A stretch of DNA of 17,774 bases from an uncultured Eubacteriales bacterium (GCA_902772745.1 CACYBV010000275.1:1-17774), one strand, 5' to 3'. Positions 6,556-14,401 are shown, counted from the stretch's first letter. The notes: generated from the sequence alone by a model not told the origin. Translations and numbers: made by a program.

Positions 6556-8574
6556 ATGTTTTTTACGAACCCTTCCGCCATCCGTTTTTCCATCGGATAC
6601 GGAACAAACAATTTTACCATGTCGCATGGTTCCTTTTCGTATGACGAAGAATTCACTTATCAGAAGGAACTTCGCTTTTCCGGAACCGAATGCGGAAACG
6701 CCGCTTATGGTGCCGGACCGGATGACGCTATGGCATCCGGACAGATCCTGGTCTACGAAGACCCGGGCGTTCCGGTCGAATATCTGCTGCGGCTTTCGGA
6801 GGAAGACGGAAACACCGTTCTTAGGTATCTTGGGGCCCGCGGGAAGAAGGATGCAGAAATCCTTGTAAAGCCCCTTCTGCCGAACCGATTCTCTATCACA
6901 ATTCCATCGGAGCCTTCGGAGCACTTTTACGGCGGCGGCGAAACCTATTCGGAGTGGGACCTGAAGGGCCTCAGGGCCCGGGTCTTCACGGCGGAGCACC
7001 AGAACAGCAAAAGGATCACGGAGAAGCTGCAGCGGGAAGCGGTTTCGGGAAAAGACCCGAAGCACAAGCTGCCGTTTTCCGAGTATGAATCCTACTATGT
7101 CCAGCCGACCGTGGTCTCTTCGAAAAAGTATTTTATTCACTGCGATACCGTGCGCTACATGCAGTTTGATTTCACAGCGCCGGATTCGACGACACTGTAC
7201 CTGCAGGAAGAACCGCGGATCATCATCGGTGAAGCGGATTCCTTCCCCGAACTCGGGAAGAAGATCCGGAAGCTTCTCGGCGGCCAGCGGAAACTGCCGG
7301 ACTGGGTTTATGACGGTGTGATCGCGGCGTCGCAGCGCGGATCGGAAGAAGTCGACCGGAAGCTTCAGAAGCTGCTTTCGGCAGGCGTTCCGACGGTCGG
7401 CTTCTGGTGCCAGGACTGGTGCGGCTGCAGGAACAACACTTTCGGTTATCAGGTCATGTGGAACTGGGAATACGACCGGGATCTTTACCCGAATCTTCCG
7501 GAGAAGATCAAAGAGTGGCGCGAAAAAGGCGTACGTTTCTTAGGCTACATCAATCCTTTCATTGCTTTGGAGCGGAACCTCTACCCGGAAGCCCATGAAA
7601 AAGGATACCTCGTGAAAAACGCGGACGGGGAGGACTATCTTGTCACGATTACGGTGTTCCCGGCCGCGATGATCGATTTCACCAATCCGGAAGCATACGG
7701 CTGGTACAAAAATATCATCAAGAAAAACATGATCGGCATCGGGCTTTCAGGCTGGATGGCGGATTTCGGGGAGTATCTCCCGACAGATGCGGTTTTATGG
7801 AACGGGGAGCCTGCGGAACTCTGGCATAACCGCTGGCCGGCGGTCTGGGCTCAGATGAACCGGGAGGCTGTCGAAGAGTGCGGAATGGAGGATGAAATTT
7901 TCTTCTTCATGCGCGCCGGATTCACAGGGTCCGTCAAAGATTCCCTGATCATGTGGACCGGCGACCAGCATGTCGACTGGTCCCTGGACGACGGCATCGG
8001 ATCGGTGATTCCGGCGACGCTTTCGCTTGCAGTCTGCGGATTCGGGATGGCGCATTCGGACGTCGGCGGCTATACCACAAACGACCATATGAGGCGCTCG
8101 GAAGAGCTTCTGATGCGCTGGGAGGAGATGAATGTCTTTTCTCCGGTGATGCGTTTCCACGAGGGCAACCAGCCCTGGAACAACGTGCAGTTCGACGGGA
8201 ATCCGGAGCTTCTCTCGCATCTGAAATCCTGTGCGGATCTTCATGTGAAGCTGAAGCCGTATCTGGAGGAGTGCGTGAAGGAGCTCATAGAGGACGCGCT
8301 TCCCGTGCAGCGTCCGCTGTTCTGGCATTATGACGAGCCGGAAGCCTACACGATTTCCGACGAGTACCTTCTCGGGCGCGATATTCTCGTCGCGCCGGTG
8401 ATCGAAGAAGGGGCAGTCATAAGAAAGGTCTGGCTCCCGGAGGATTGCTGGAAGGACTTCTGGAGCGGGAATGCGGTGCTTCCCGGATGGCAGGAGACTG
8501 AAGCGCCGATTGGAAGGATTCCGGTGTTTGTCCGGGGAAAAGCTGAAGGACTCGCCGGATCAGGGAATCAGTAA
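6556..8574 (+). CDS. GH31 alpha-glycosidase of the sulfoquinovosidase (YihQ) group with altered sulfonate site
   Basis: A 672-residue cytoplasmic GH31 enzyme without a signal peptide. It resembles E. coli YihQ closely enough that numbering differs by only 2. The nucleophile is Asp403 in WMADFGEYLPTD, the acid/base is Asp470 in WTGDQHVDWSLDD, and Tyr506 is in SDVGGYTT. The substrate-recognition set QQRW of YihQ (Gln262, Gln288, Arg301, Trp304) reads Gln260, Gln286, Gln299, Trp302 here. The sulfonate-binding arginine is thus replaced by glutamine (FGYQVMW). The enzyme should cleave an alpha-glycoside by the retaining mechanism, but sulfoquinovose may not be the substrate. The start at 6556 has GTGAGGT (6544-6550) upstream; an earlier in-frame ATG at 6487 lies inside the reductase gene. 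YihQ residues are recalled, not aligned by software. Confidence 0.9.
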   Translation: MFFTNPSAIRFSIGYGTNNFTMSHGSFSYDEEFTYQKELRFSGTECGNAAYGAGPDDAMASGQILVYEDPGVPVEYLLRLSEEDGNTVLRYLGARGKKDAEILVKPLLPNRFSITIPSEPSEHFYGGGETYSEWDLKGLRARVFTAEHQNSKRITEKLQREAVSGKDPKHKLPFSEYESYYVQPTVVSSKKYFIHCDTVRYMQFDFTAPDSTTLYLQEEPRIIIGEADSFPELGKKIRKLLGGQRKLPDWVYDGVIAASQRGSEEVDRKLQKLLSAGVPTVGFWCQDWCGCRNNTFGYQVMWNWEYDRDLYPNLPEKIKEWREKGVRFLGYINPFIALERNLYPEAHEKGYLVKNADGEDYLVTITVFPAAMIDFTNPEAYGWYKNIIKKNMIGIGLSGWMADFGEYLPTDAVLWNGEPAELWHNRWPAVWAQMNREAVEECGMEDEIFFFMRAGFTGSVKDSLIMWTGDQHVDWSLDDGIGSVIPATLSLAVCGFGMAHSDVGGYTTNDHMRRSEELLMRWEEMNVFSPVMRFHEGNQPWNNVQFDGNPELLSHLKSCADLHVKLKPYLEECVKELIEDALPVQRPLFWHYDEPEAYTISDEYLLGRDILVAPVIEEGAVIRKVWLPEDCWKDFWSGNAVLPGWQETEAPIGRIPVFVRGKAEGLAGSGNQ

Positions 8575-8578
8575 AAAA

Positions 8579-8611
8579 TCTGTCATCCCGGAGGGATTCC
8601 ATTCGGGAATC
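8579..8611 (-). repeat. Degenerate intergenic inverted-repeat element (partial copy)
   Basis: TCTGTCATCCCG (8579-8590) is the exact reverse complement of the end of the element at 14402-14506. It is followed by a small hairpin, GATTCC (8595-8600) with GGAATC (8606-8611). The rest of the element is not recognisable, so this is a partial copy in the opposite orientation. Confidence 0.45.
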
Positions 8612-8724
8612 AGACGGACAACAGGTTCCGGTTTTGCATAAGTTCGCATCAGTCACCAGGATCGGGGGATCATTCATCAACGGCGGACTTGGCCCGGGAC
8701 TGCAGAACAGGAAAGGGGAGCAGG

Positions 8725-10191
8725 ATGGGAAAGAACAAAGCGATCGAAAAAAACGCAGCGATCGAAAAAACCAGCGGTATTACGAAGCAGGATAAGATCG
8801 GTTACGCCCTCGGCGACTTCTCGTCGCTTCTTGTCTTCGGTCTTGTGCAGTCGGTGCTGCAGAAGTATTACACGGACGTCGTCGGAATCGGGATCGTGAG
8901 CATCATGATCATGTTCATTGTCGCACGGATCTGGGATGCCGTCAACGACCCCTTGTGGGGCCGGATCATCGACCGGGCGCCGGTAAAGCCCTCTGGCCGC
9001 TATCGGAGGTGGCTGCAGGTTTTTGCGCTCCCCGTAGCGCTTGCGGCGGTCCTGATGTTTGTACGGATCCCGGGACTTTCCGAGACCGGAAACCTGATTT
9101 TTGCATACGTTACCTACATCCTTTTTGGAATGCTCTATACCTGCATCAATATTCCTTACGGATCTCTCTCGCAGGTCATAAGCTCCAGCGATAAAGAGCG
9201 TTCAACGCTCTCTGTGTTCCGATCGATCGGTTCGACTTTTGGCGCGATGCCTGCGATGGCGCTGATTTCGCTGTGCTATATTTCCGTTCCGCTGAAGGAT
9301 GAGAACGGCGAAGCGGTTCTCGACGAGGCCGGCAATGCGGTTATGACCAAAGTGATGTCTTACCAGAAGATCCTGATCGGCGTCATCGTCATCGCAGTCC
9401 TCTGCGTGATCGGATTCTCCCTGGCATATAAGTGGACCAGGGAACGCGTGAAAACCGAGCCGCAGAATCAGGACAGAGGGCAGACCTGGAAGGTTATTAA
9501 AATCCTGTTCAAAAGCCGTCCCTTCGTTGCGGTCTGCGTTGCGAGCATGCTGTTTCTGGCTGCCCAGATGTTCGGCCAGAGCTATTACAGCTATCTCTTC
9601 GACTATTATTTCAATGCGCAGAAACTTACCTTCCTGCCGACCGTGTTCCAGTATCTGCCGGTAGCGGTGATCATGTTCTTTGCAACGAAACTCGGCAATC
9701 AATACGGCCGCCGGGAGGTCTGCGCCTACGGAATCTTGGTCGCAGGCGTCTGCAACCTCATCCTGTACCTCATGAACACCCACAATGTGGTCCTCTACCT
9801 CATTGTGCTGTTCCTGTCGGGTGTCGGAAACGCCTTCATCTTCCTTCTCGTGTGGTCGCTCGCAAACGACGCGATGGATTACAATGAAGTGAAATTCGGG
9901 CTGACGGATACGGCGACTTCGTACTCTTTCTATTCCTTCATGCGGAAGCTCGGTCAGACGATCGCGGCGATCCTTGTCAACGCGGCGCTCCTTCGGATCG
10001 GTTATACGGAGAATGTCCTGAATACCGAGAACATCACCGACGCGACACTTCGCGGCATGTACGCGTACTCCGTGCTGATTCCCGCTGTGCTGTACATTCT
10101 CGTATTTATCCTCCTGCGTTTTGTGAACCCGCTCGGAAAGAAGCAGGTGGATGAGCTGCAGGCGAAGAAAGCGAAGGCGGCGGAAAAGTAA
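8725..10191 (+). CDS. GPH-family sugar:cation symporter (MelB/YihO type)
   Basis: A 488-residue integral membrane transporter of the glycoside-pentoside-hexuronide:cation symporter family within the major facilitator superfamily, probably with 12 membrane helices. The N-terminal family signature is clear: KIGYALGDF (about 24-32), KYYTD, then RIWDAVNDPLWGRIIDR (68-84) and SGRYRRW (90-96). It should import a glycoside by H+ or Na+ symport for the GH31 enzyme encoded upstream. In E. coli the GPH symporter YihO accompanies the related glycosidase YihQ, so the pairing itself is a known arrangement. The start at 8725 follows AGGGGAG (8714-8720). The short N-terminal extension contains a direct repeat (AIEK twice, with GCGATCGAAAAAA repeated in the DNA). 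Confidence 0.9.
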   Translation: MGKNKAIEKNAAIEKTSGITKQDKIGYALGDFSSLLVFGLVQSVLQKYYTDVVGIGIVSIMIMFIVARIWDAVNDPLWGRIIDRAPVKPSGRYRRWLQVFALPVALAAVLMFVRIPGLSETGNLIFAYVTYILFGMLYTCINIPYGSLSQVISSSDKERSTLSVFRSIGSTFGAMPAMALISLCYISVPLKDENGEAVLDEAGNAVMTKVMSYQKILIGVIVIAVLCVIGFSLAYKWTRERVKTEPQNQDRGQTWKVIKILFKSRPFVAVCVASMLFLAAQMFGQSYYSYLFDYYFNAQKLTFLPTVFQYLPVAVIMFFATKLGNQYGRREVCAYGILVAGVCNLILYLMNTHNVVLYLIVLFLSGVGNAFIFLLVWSLANDAMDYNEVKFGLTDTATSYSFYSFMRKLGQTIAAILVNAALLRIGYTENVLNTENITDATLRGMYAYSVLIPAVLYILVFILLRFVNPLGKKQVDELQAKKAKAAEK

Positions 10192-10204
10192 GCCGGTCCT
10201 TCTG

Positions 10205-10256
10205 CCTTCCTGAGCGGACAAAGTGAGCGGAAGGATTCCGTCCGCAGGGCGGATCC
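10205..10256 (+). repeat. Possible remnant of the intergenic element, with hairpin
   Basis: CTTCCTGAGCGGA and GTGAGCGGA (10223-10231) resemble the start of the element at 13536 (GTGAGCGGA), followed by a similar AGGATTCCGTCCG. TCCGC and GCGGA around 10241-10253 can form a short hairpin. It lacks a T-run, so it is not a good terminator for the symporter gene. Confidence 0.3.
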
Positions 10257-10291
10257 ATGACGCTGATGCATCATACTGAGAGGAACAGACC

Positions 10292-10951
10292 ATGACAGAC
10301 CGGCATGTTCTTGAAAAATGCGTACTCTTCCGGGGGCTTTCCCCGGAAGAGCTTCTGTATGCGAAAGATTTTTTCCACGCGAGAGAAAAACACTATAAAA
10401 AAGGCGAATACCTGCACCGGGCTTCGGGGCCGCTTCGGTCCTTCGGCCTGCTTCTTTCCGGAAACATTCAGGTTTTCATGGATGATTTCGACGGGAACCA
10501 GATGCTGATGGCGAGCGTAACCGAAGGAATCACCTTTGGGGAAGCGCTCTGCACAATCGGCAGGGAGGCGTCGGTGTATATCCAGGCGGTGGAGGACTCT
10601 TCGGTCCTTGTGATGGACACGGAATTCCTGCACAATCCCTGCAGGAAACTTTCCGCTTTGGACTGCGAACTTTCGCGCCGCTTTACCACGATGATTGCGG
10701 AACGCTCGCTTGCGCTGAACAGGCGCATCCAGATCCTCAGCAAGGGCAGCATCCGGGAGAAGGTGATTACGCTGTTAAGCGAATACCGGACTTCCCGGGA
10801 CTCCGGGACCATTGTCCTCCCCTTCTCGCGGGAAGCCATGGCGGTGTATCTCGGAGTGAACCAGAGCGCATTGTCGAGGGAACTTTCGCGGATGCAGAAA
10901 GAGGGGGTCATACGGTTCAGGGGAAATGTGTTTGAACTGTGCCGCTCATAA
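10292..10951 (+). CDS. Crp/Fnr-family transcriptional regulator
   Basis: A 219-residue protein with an N-terminal cyclic-nucleotide-type beta-roll (about 10-115), a long dimerisation helix (about 122-150) and a C-terminal winged helix-turn-helix. The HTH reads SREAMAVYLGVNQSALSREL (179-198), with the recognition helix at NQSALSREL. The phosphate-binding cassette is aberrant: FGEALCTIGREAS replaces the GEL...RSAT of cAMP-binding Crp. cAMP is therefore unlikely to be the effector. The N-terminal four-cysteine cluster of Fnr is absent; the cysteines present (10, 87, 117, 125) are scattered. GAGAGGAAC lies 8 nt before the ATG. It sits just upstream of the ABC transporter-nitrogenase-like operon, whose promoter has a dyad at the position expected for a class II Crp/Fnr activator. 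It is the likely regulator of that operon. Confidence 0.9.
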   Translation: MTDRHVLEKCVLFRGLSPEELLYAKDFFHAREKHYKKGEYLHRASGPLRSFGLLLSGNIQVFMDDFDGNQMLMASVTEGITFGEALCTIGREASVYIQAVEDSSVLVMDTEFLHNPCRKLSALDCELSRRFTTMIAERSLALNRRIQILSKGSIREKVITLLSEYRTSRDSGTIVLPFSREAMAVYLGVNQSALSRELSRMQKEGVIRFRGNVFELCRS

Positions 10952-11047
10952 GTTCTGCGGGGATTGGAAGATTTCTGACGGATCCCGCGCACCGGAAGAC
11001 AAAGCGAATCAGAAACGATATGCGGAGGATCTTTGCTGAAATCCTGC

Positions 11048-11095
11048 AAACAGGTTGCAAATGCAATGTATTTCTCTCCTTTTTTCAGTTATAGT
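11048..11095 (+). promoter_or_regulatory. Candidate activator-dependent promoter with Crp/Fnr-type operator
   Basis: TATAGT (11090-11095) is a good -10 box, but the hexamer 17 bp upstream (TGTATT, 11067-11072) is a poor -35. Overlapping it is an inverted repeat with core TTGCA-AA-TGCAA (11055-11066), extended by further matching bases to 11048-11073. Its centre at 11060.5 would be at -41.5 if transcription starts at 11102, the class II position used by Crp and Fnr. The start site is assumed, so the exact spacing is inference. Confidence 0.5.
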
Positions 11096-11099
11096 ATCA

Positions 11100-11129
11100 T
11101 TCGCCGGCGCAGAAACGGCGTGCGGCGAA
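11100..11129 (+). other. 5' UTR hairpin of the ABC-nitrogenase-like operon
   Basis: TTCGCC (11100-11105) pairs with GGCGAA (11124-11129), right at the predicted transcript start. An alternative pairing of CGCCG (11102-11106) with CGGCG (11116-11120) is mutually exclusive with it. It leaves the ribosome binding site (GAGGAG, 11145-11150) free. Confidence 0.4.
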
Positions 11130-11154
11130 TATATATTACTGAACGAGGAGAATT

Positions 11155-12141
11155 ATGAAAACAACTGCGAAAATCATTTCACTGATCCTTGCGATGGCCC
11201 TTCTTGCGGCTTCTGTGATGGGATGCACGAAAAAGAAGGCGGACGCGACCGACATCAATATCGGCGTCCTCGTAGGCCCGACCGGCATGGGTGCCGTGAA
11301 GCTGATGGACGATGCGGAAAACGGCGTGTATAAAAACTATCATTTCACACTGACTCCGGATGTGACGGACATCGTCGCGAAACTCAGTAACGGCGACCTG
11401 GACATCGGCGCGCTTCCGACGAATGTCGCGGCGAACCTTTACAACAAGACTTCCGGCGGTGTGCAGCTTCTCGCTTTAAACTGCCTCGGTGTGCTGTATA
11501 TTCTCGAAAACGGCGACACGGTGCATGAGGTGTCAGACCTTAAGGGAAAAACCATCTACACCCTGGGACGGGGCAGCAATCCGGAGTATATGATCAACTT
11601 CGTGCTTGAGAAGGCAGGACTTACGCCCGGTACGGATGTGACGATCGAGTTTGAGGATGCGTCGGCGATTGCGGCTAAGATGATTTCGGGCGAGATCGAC
11701 CTGTGCATGCTTCCGGTTCCCGCGGTGACGACGATCCTGATGAAGAATACGGATGTCCGCAAGGCAATCGACATGACCGAAGCCTATGACAATGCGGCGG
11801 GAGACGGCAGCCAGCTGACGATGGGCTGCATCGTTGCCCGGACCGAATTCATCAAGGAACATAAGGACGCGGTGGACGCCTTCCTCGAAACCTATGAAAA
11901 GTCGGTATCGGAAGTGCTGAAAGACGTGGACGCCTCCGCAGAACTGGTTGCGAAATACGAGATCACCGGAAATGCCCAGATCGCAAAGAACGCGATTCCG
12001 GACGCCGCGATCGTCTGTGTAAAAGGCGAGAAGCTGCGGCAGTCGGTAGAGGGTTATTTCCAGGTGCTGTACGATGCTGATCCGGCTTCTGTCGGCGGCG
12101 CAATGCCCGGAGACGATTTCTACTATGGCTCCAAAAAGTAA
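11155..12141 (+). CDS. Lipoprotein substrate-binding protein, NitT/TauT/SsuA type
   Basis: A 328-residue periplasmic-binding-like protein tethered to the outer face of the membrane. A lipoprotein signal peptide ends at VMGC (Cys24), followed by KKK. The mature part has two-lobe features of the NMT1/THI5/SsuA fold: INIGVLVGPTGMGA, LDIGALPTNVAANL, LKGKTIYTLGRGSNPEY and IDLCMLPVPAVTTILM. This class captures small organic solutes such as sulfonates, taurine, nitrate or thiamine precursors; the ligand here cannot be read from sequence. GAGGAG lies 4 nt before the ATG. It opens a tight operon with its permease, ATPase and a nitrogenase-like reductase, which implies that the imported solute is what the reductase acts on. 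Confidence 0.92.
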   Translation: MKTTAKIISLILAMALLAASVMGCTKKKADATDINIGVLVGPTGMGAVKLMDDAENGVYKNYHFTLTPDVTDIVAKLSNGDLDIGALPTNVAANLYNKTSGGVQLLALNCLGVLYILENGDTVHEVSDLKGKTIYTLGRGSNPEYMINFVLEKAGLTPGTDVTIEFEDASAIAAKMISGEIDLCMLPVPAVTTILMKNTDVRKAIDMTEAYDNAAGDGSQLTMGCIVARTEFIKEHKDAVDAFLETYEKSVSEVLKDVDASAELVAKYEITGNAQIAKNAIPDAAIVCVKGEKLRQSVEGYFQVLYDADPASVGGAMPGDDFYYGSKK

Positions 12142-12943
12142 GAGACTTTATCGGTTGAACAGCGGGACAGGCGGCCAGGCGAAAAAAGCCCGGCCGCTTG
12201 TCGGCCTGCTGGTTTTTCTTTTCTGGATCGCTGTCTGGACCGGGGCTTCGCTTCTCGTGCACCAGGAGCTTCTGATTCCTTCGCCGCTCGCGGTTCTGCG
12301 CCATCTGTGGAATATCCTGCGGCGGCCGGACTTTTTCGGGATTCTCGGAAAATCACTTCTCCGGGTGCTCGGAGGTTATGTTTCCGGCTGTCTCGCCGGG
12401 GTGATTATCGCGGTTCTGTGCGGATTCTTCCGGATTCCGGACGCCCTCCTGTCGCCGCTTGTACGGATCATCAGTTCCGTTCCGGTGACGAGTTTCATCA
12501 TCCTTGTCATGCTCTGGATTCCCTATGACTATGTCCCGGTTTTTATCTCGGCGCTTCTCGTGACGCCGATTGTGTTCGGAAATGTGCGGACAGGCATCCG
12601 GGAAACGGATCCGCAGCTCCTTCAGGTCGCGGAAATCTACCGCTTCAGCAGGTGGAAAACGATTCGGTATGTATTCATTCCGTCCGTGCTCCCGTACTTT
12701 TATTCCGGCGCGCTGACAGCGCTGGGCCTGGCGTGGAAGGCGGGAATCGCCGCGGAAACGCTCGCGCTCCCGAAGTTCGCGATCGGCGGGCAGATGTATT
12801 ATTCGAAGCAGTATCTGGAGACTGCGGACCTCTTTGCATGGACCGCGATCGTTGTGCTGTTCAGCTTCTTCTTTGAAAAGCTGATCCAGTTTGTCATGAA
12901 GAGACGAAAAAGCCGCACGCAGGAGGTGAAGGATGAAGATTGA
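12125..12943 (+). CDS. ABC transporter permease, SsuC/TauC type
   Basis: A 272-residue inner-membrane permease of the binding-protein-dependent transport family, with about six hydrophobic helices. The EAA-type coupling loop that contacts the ATPase is EIYRFSRWKTIRYVFIPSVL, followed by PYFYSGALTALGLAWKAG, which is typical of SsuC/TauC. The N-terminus has a basic stretch (APKSKRLYRL) before the first helix. I chose ATG 12125, which overlaps the preceding gene by 17 bp and has GGAGA (12109-12113) upstream; the only in-frame ATG before it (12074) lies farther inside the preceding gene. It overlaps the ATPase gene by 11 bp, so the transporter genes are translationally coupled. Confidence 0.92.
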   Translation: MAPKSKRLYRLNSGTGGQAKKARPLVGLLVFLFWIAVWTGASLLVHQELLIPSPLAVLRHLWNILRRPDFFGILGKSLLRVLGGYVSGCLAGVIIAVLCGFFRIPDALLSPLVRIISSVPVTSFIILVMLWIPYDYVPVFISALLVTPIVFGNVRTGIRETDPQLLQVAEIYRFSRWKTIRYVFIPSVLPYFYSGALTALGLAWKAGIAAETLALPKFAIGGQMYYSKQYLETADLFAWTAIVVLFSFFFEKLIQFVMKRRKSRTQEVKDED

Positions 12944-13487
12944 AAACCTCTGTGTGAGTTACGGCGAAAAGAAAGTACTGCAGAATTTCTCCGCGGAATT
13001 CGGAGACGGGATCACGCTCCTTACGGGGCCTTCGGGATACGGCAAGACGACGCTCCTGCATACGATCGCAGGGCTGATCACACCGGATTCGGGAAAGATT
13101 ACAGGCAGCCCGGAGCGGATTTCGCTGATGTTCCAGGATGACCGGCTTTTGCCCTGGCTTTCGGCGCTGCAGAATATAGAGATTGTCTGCGATGACCGCG
13201 AAAAGGCAATGCATTACCTCCGGGCAGTGGAGCTTTCCGCGGAAGCAAACAGCAAACCCGGATCGCTTTCGGGCGGTATGCGGCGGCGTGTCGCTCTGGC
13301 GAGGGCACTCGCATATCCGGCGGAGCTGCTGCTTCTCGACGAACCGTTTAAGGGAATGGATATTCCTTTGATCAGACGTCTCGCGCCGCTTCTTCAAAAG
13401 CTCAGTATTCCCGTGATCCTGTCCTCGCATTCGCCGGAGGAGCAGGAGATTATCGGGGGGAATGTCTTCCCGATGGATCAGGTATGA
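12933..13487 (+). CDS. ABC transporter ATPase, short SsuB/TauB-like
   Basis: The cytoplasmic ATPase of the importer, at 184 residues clearly shorter than the usual 230-260 of SsuB/TauB. All motifs are present: Walker A GPSGYGKTT (32-40), Q-loop Gln68 in FQDDRLLPW, signature LSGGM (112-116), Walker B LLLLDE (132-137) and switch His166 in SSHS. The shortening comes mainly from loss of the C-terminal region after the H-loop and a compact helical domain. DEPFKGMD replaces the more common DEPFGALD. AGGAGG (12921-12926) lies 6 nt before the ATG. The protein stops soon after the H-loop, and 153 nt of non-coding sequence holding a repeat element separates it from the nifH-like gene. Confidence 0.93.
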   Translation: MKIENLCVSYGEKKVLQNFSAEFGDGITLLTGPSGYGKTTLLHTIAGLITPDSGKITGSPERISLMFQDDRLLPWLSALQNIEIVCDDREKAMHYLRAVELSAEANSKPGSLSGGMRRRVALARALAYPAELLLLDEPFKGMDIPLIRRLAPLLQKLSIPVILSSHSPEEQEIIGGNVFPMDQV

Positions 13488-13534
13488 GAACCGCATCAAT
13501 TTCGACGGAAATACAGTATAAACAGCTTATCCTG

Positions 13535-13625
13535 GGTGAGCGGAGCGCGCCGAGGGATCCCGTCATTTCAGCGATACCGACCCGGACGGGATGCTTCGGC
13601 TCCGGCTTCTGCCCGTAATGACAGA
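13535..13625 (+). repeat. Intergenic repeat element, copy A (before nifH-like gene)
   Basis: Shares with copy B (14402-14506) the blocks CCGGACGGGA (13582-13591), then after exactly 4 nt TCGGCTCCGG (13596-13605), then ATGACAGA (13618-13625). The left part (GAGCGG...AGGGATCCCGTCAT) resembles copy B only loosely. It ends immediately at the ribosome binding site AAGGAG (13625-13630) of the nifH-like gene. Confidence 0.7.
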
Positions 13626-13640
13626 AGGAGATAGAAATAC

Positions 13641-14396
13641 ATGATAAAAATCGCGCTTTACGGAAAGGGCGGCATCGGAAAATCCACGACCGCCGCAAAC
13701 TTAAGCATGGCCCTCTCGGAGATGGGTTACCGCGTGATGCAGGTCGGCTGCGACCCGAAAGCCGACTCCACCGGCGCTTTATGCGGCGGGCAGAAAATCA
13801 CAACGGTGCTCGACGCAATCCGTGAAAAGGGAGATGCGGTGGCGCTTTCGGACATCGCGGCCGTCGGCGACGGCGGCGTGATCTGCATCGAAGCCGGCGG
13901 CCCGACGCCCGGCGTCGGATGTGCGGGCCGGGGAATCATCACGGCTTTCGAAAAAATGGAGAAGCTCGGCGCATTCCAGGTTTATCAGCCGGATGTCGTG
14001 ATCTACGATGTCCTCGGGGATGTGGTCTGCGGCGGCTTTGCGATGCCGATCCGGAACGGCTACGCGCGGAATGTTTTCGTCGTGACTTCGGGTGAAAAGA
14101 TGGCGATCTACGCGGCGGGCAACATCGCGATCGCAGTCGACAATTTCAAAGCCCGCGGCTATGCGCGGCTCCGGGGCGTGATCCTGAACTCGCGGAACGT
14201 GGACCAGGAGCTTGCGCGCGTCGAAAAGTTCGCGGACGATATCGAATCGAAGATCGTTTCCGTGATCCCGAGGGACGGGCTTGTGCAGGAGGCGGAGGCG
14301 CTCGGGAAAACAGTCGTCGCGGCCTTCCCGGAAAGCGCGCTCGCGGATACCTACCGGGAGATGGCAAAGAATATTCTTAAAGAATGCGAAGAATAA
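13641..14396 (+). CDS. NifH-like iron protein (ATP-dependent reductase component)
   Basis: A 251-residue homodimeric ATPase of the NifH/BchL/CfbC family that carries a [4Fe-4S] cluster between subunits and delivers low-potential electrons to a partner. Walker A is GKGGIGKST (8-16). The cluster cysteines are Cys94 in GVGCAGRG and Cys130 in DVVCGGFAMPIR. Switch II is DVLGD (124-128). GCDPKADST and AGGPTPGVGC are family hallmarks. It is shorter than NifH (about 270-295), lacking the C-terminal extension. Arg97 occupies the place of the arginine ADP-ribosylated in NifH. AAGGAG lies 10 nt before the ATG. With two component-1-like subunits encoded directly downstream and an ABC importer upstream, it is the electron donor of an uncharacterised nitrogenase-like reductase. 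It is not a dinitrogenase reductase in the usual sense, as no nif cofactor genes are nearby. Confidence 0.92.
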   Translation: MIKIALYGKGGIGKSTTAANLSMALSEMGYRVMQVGCDPKADSTGALCGGQKITTVLDAIREKGDAVALSDIAAVGDGGVICIEAGGPTPGVGCAGRGIITAFEKMEKLGAFQVYQPDVVIYDVLGDVVCGGFAMPIRNGYARNVFVVTSGEKMAIYAAGNIAIAVDNFKARGYARLRGVILNSRNVDQELARVEKFADDIESKIVSVIPRDGLVQEAEALGKTVVAAFPESALADTYREMAKNILKECEE

Positions 14397-14401
14397 CCCG
14401 C

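Noticed and set aside
6556..10191. A sulfoquinovose catabolic operon.
   Set aside because: The sulfonate-binding arginine is replaced by glutamine and no sulfoglycolytic kinase, aldolase, transaldolase or isomerase is encoded here.
10264..10273. Palindrome TGATGCATCA just before the Crp/Fnr gene as an autoregulatory operator.
   Set aside because: Ten-base palindromes are expected many times in a window this size, and it does not match the TTGCA-N2-TGCAA dyad.
9202..10293. Long minus-strand open frame (363 codons) opposite the symporter gene.
   Set aside because: It is rich in His, Arg and Asp in the manner of an antisense shadow, and the + strand encodes a clear transporter.
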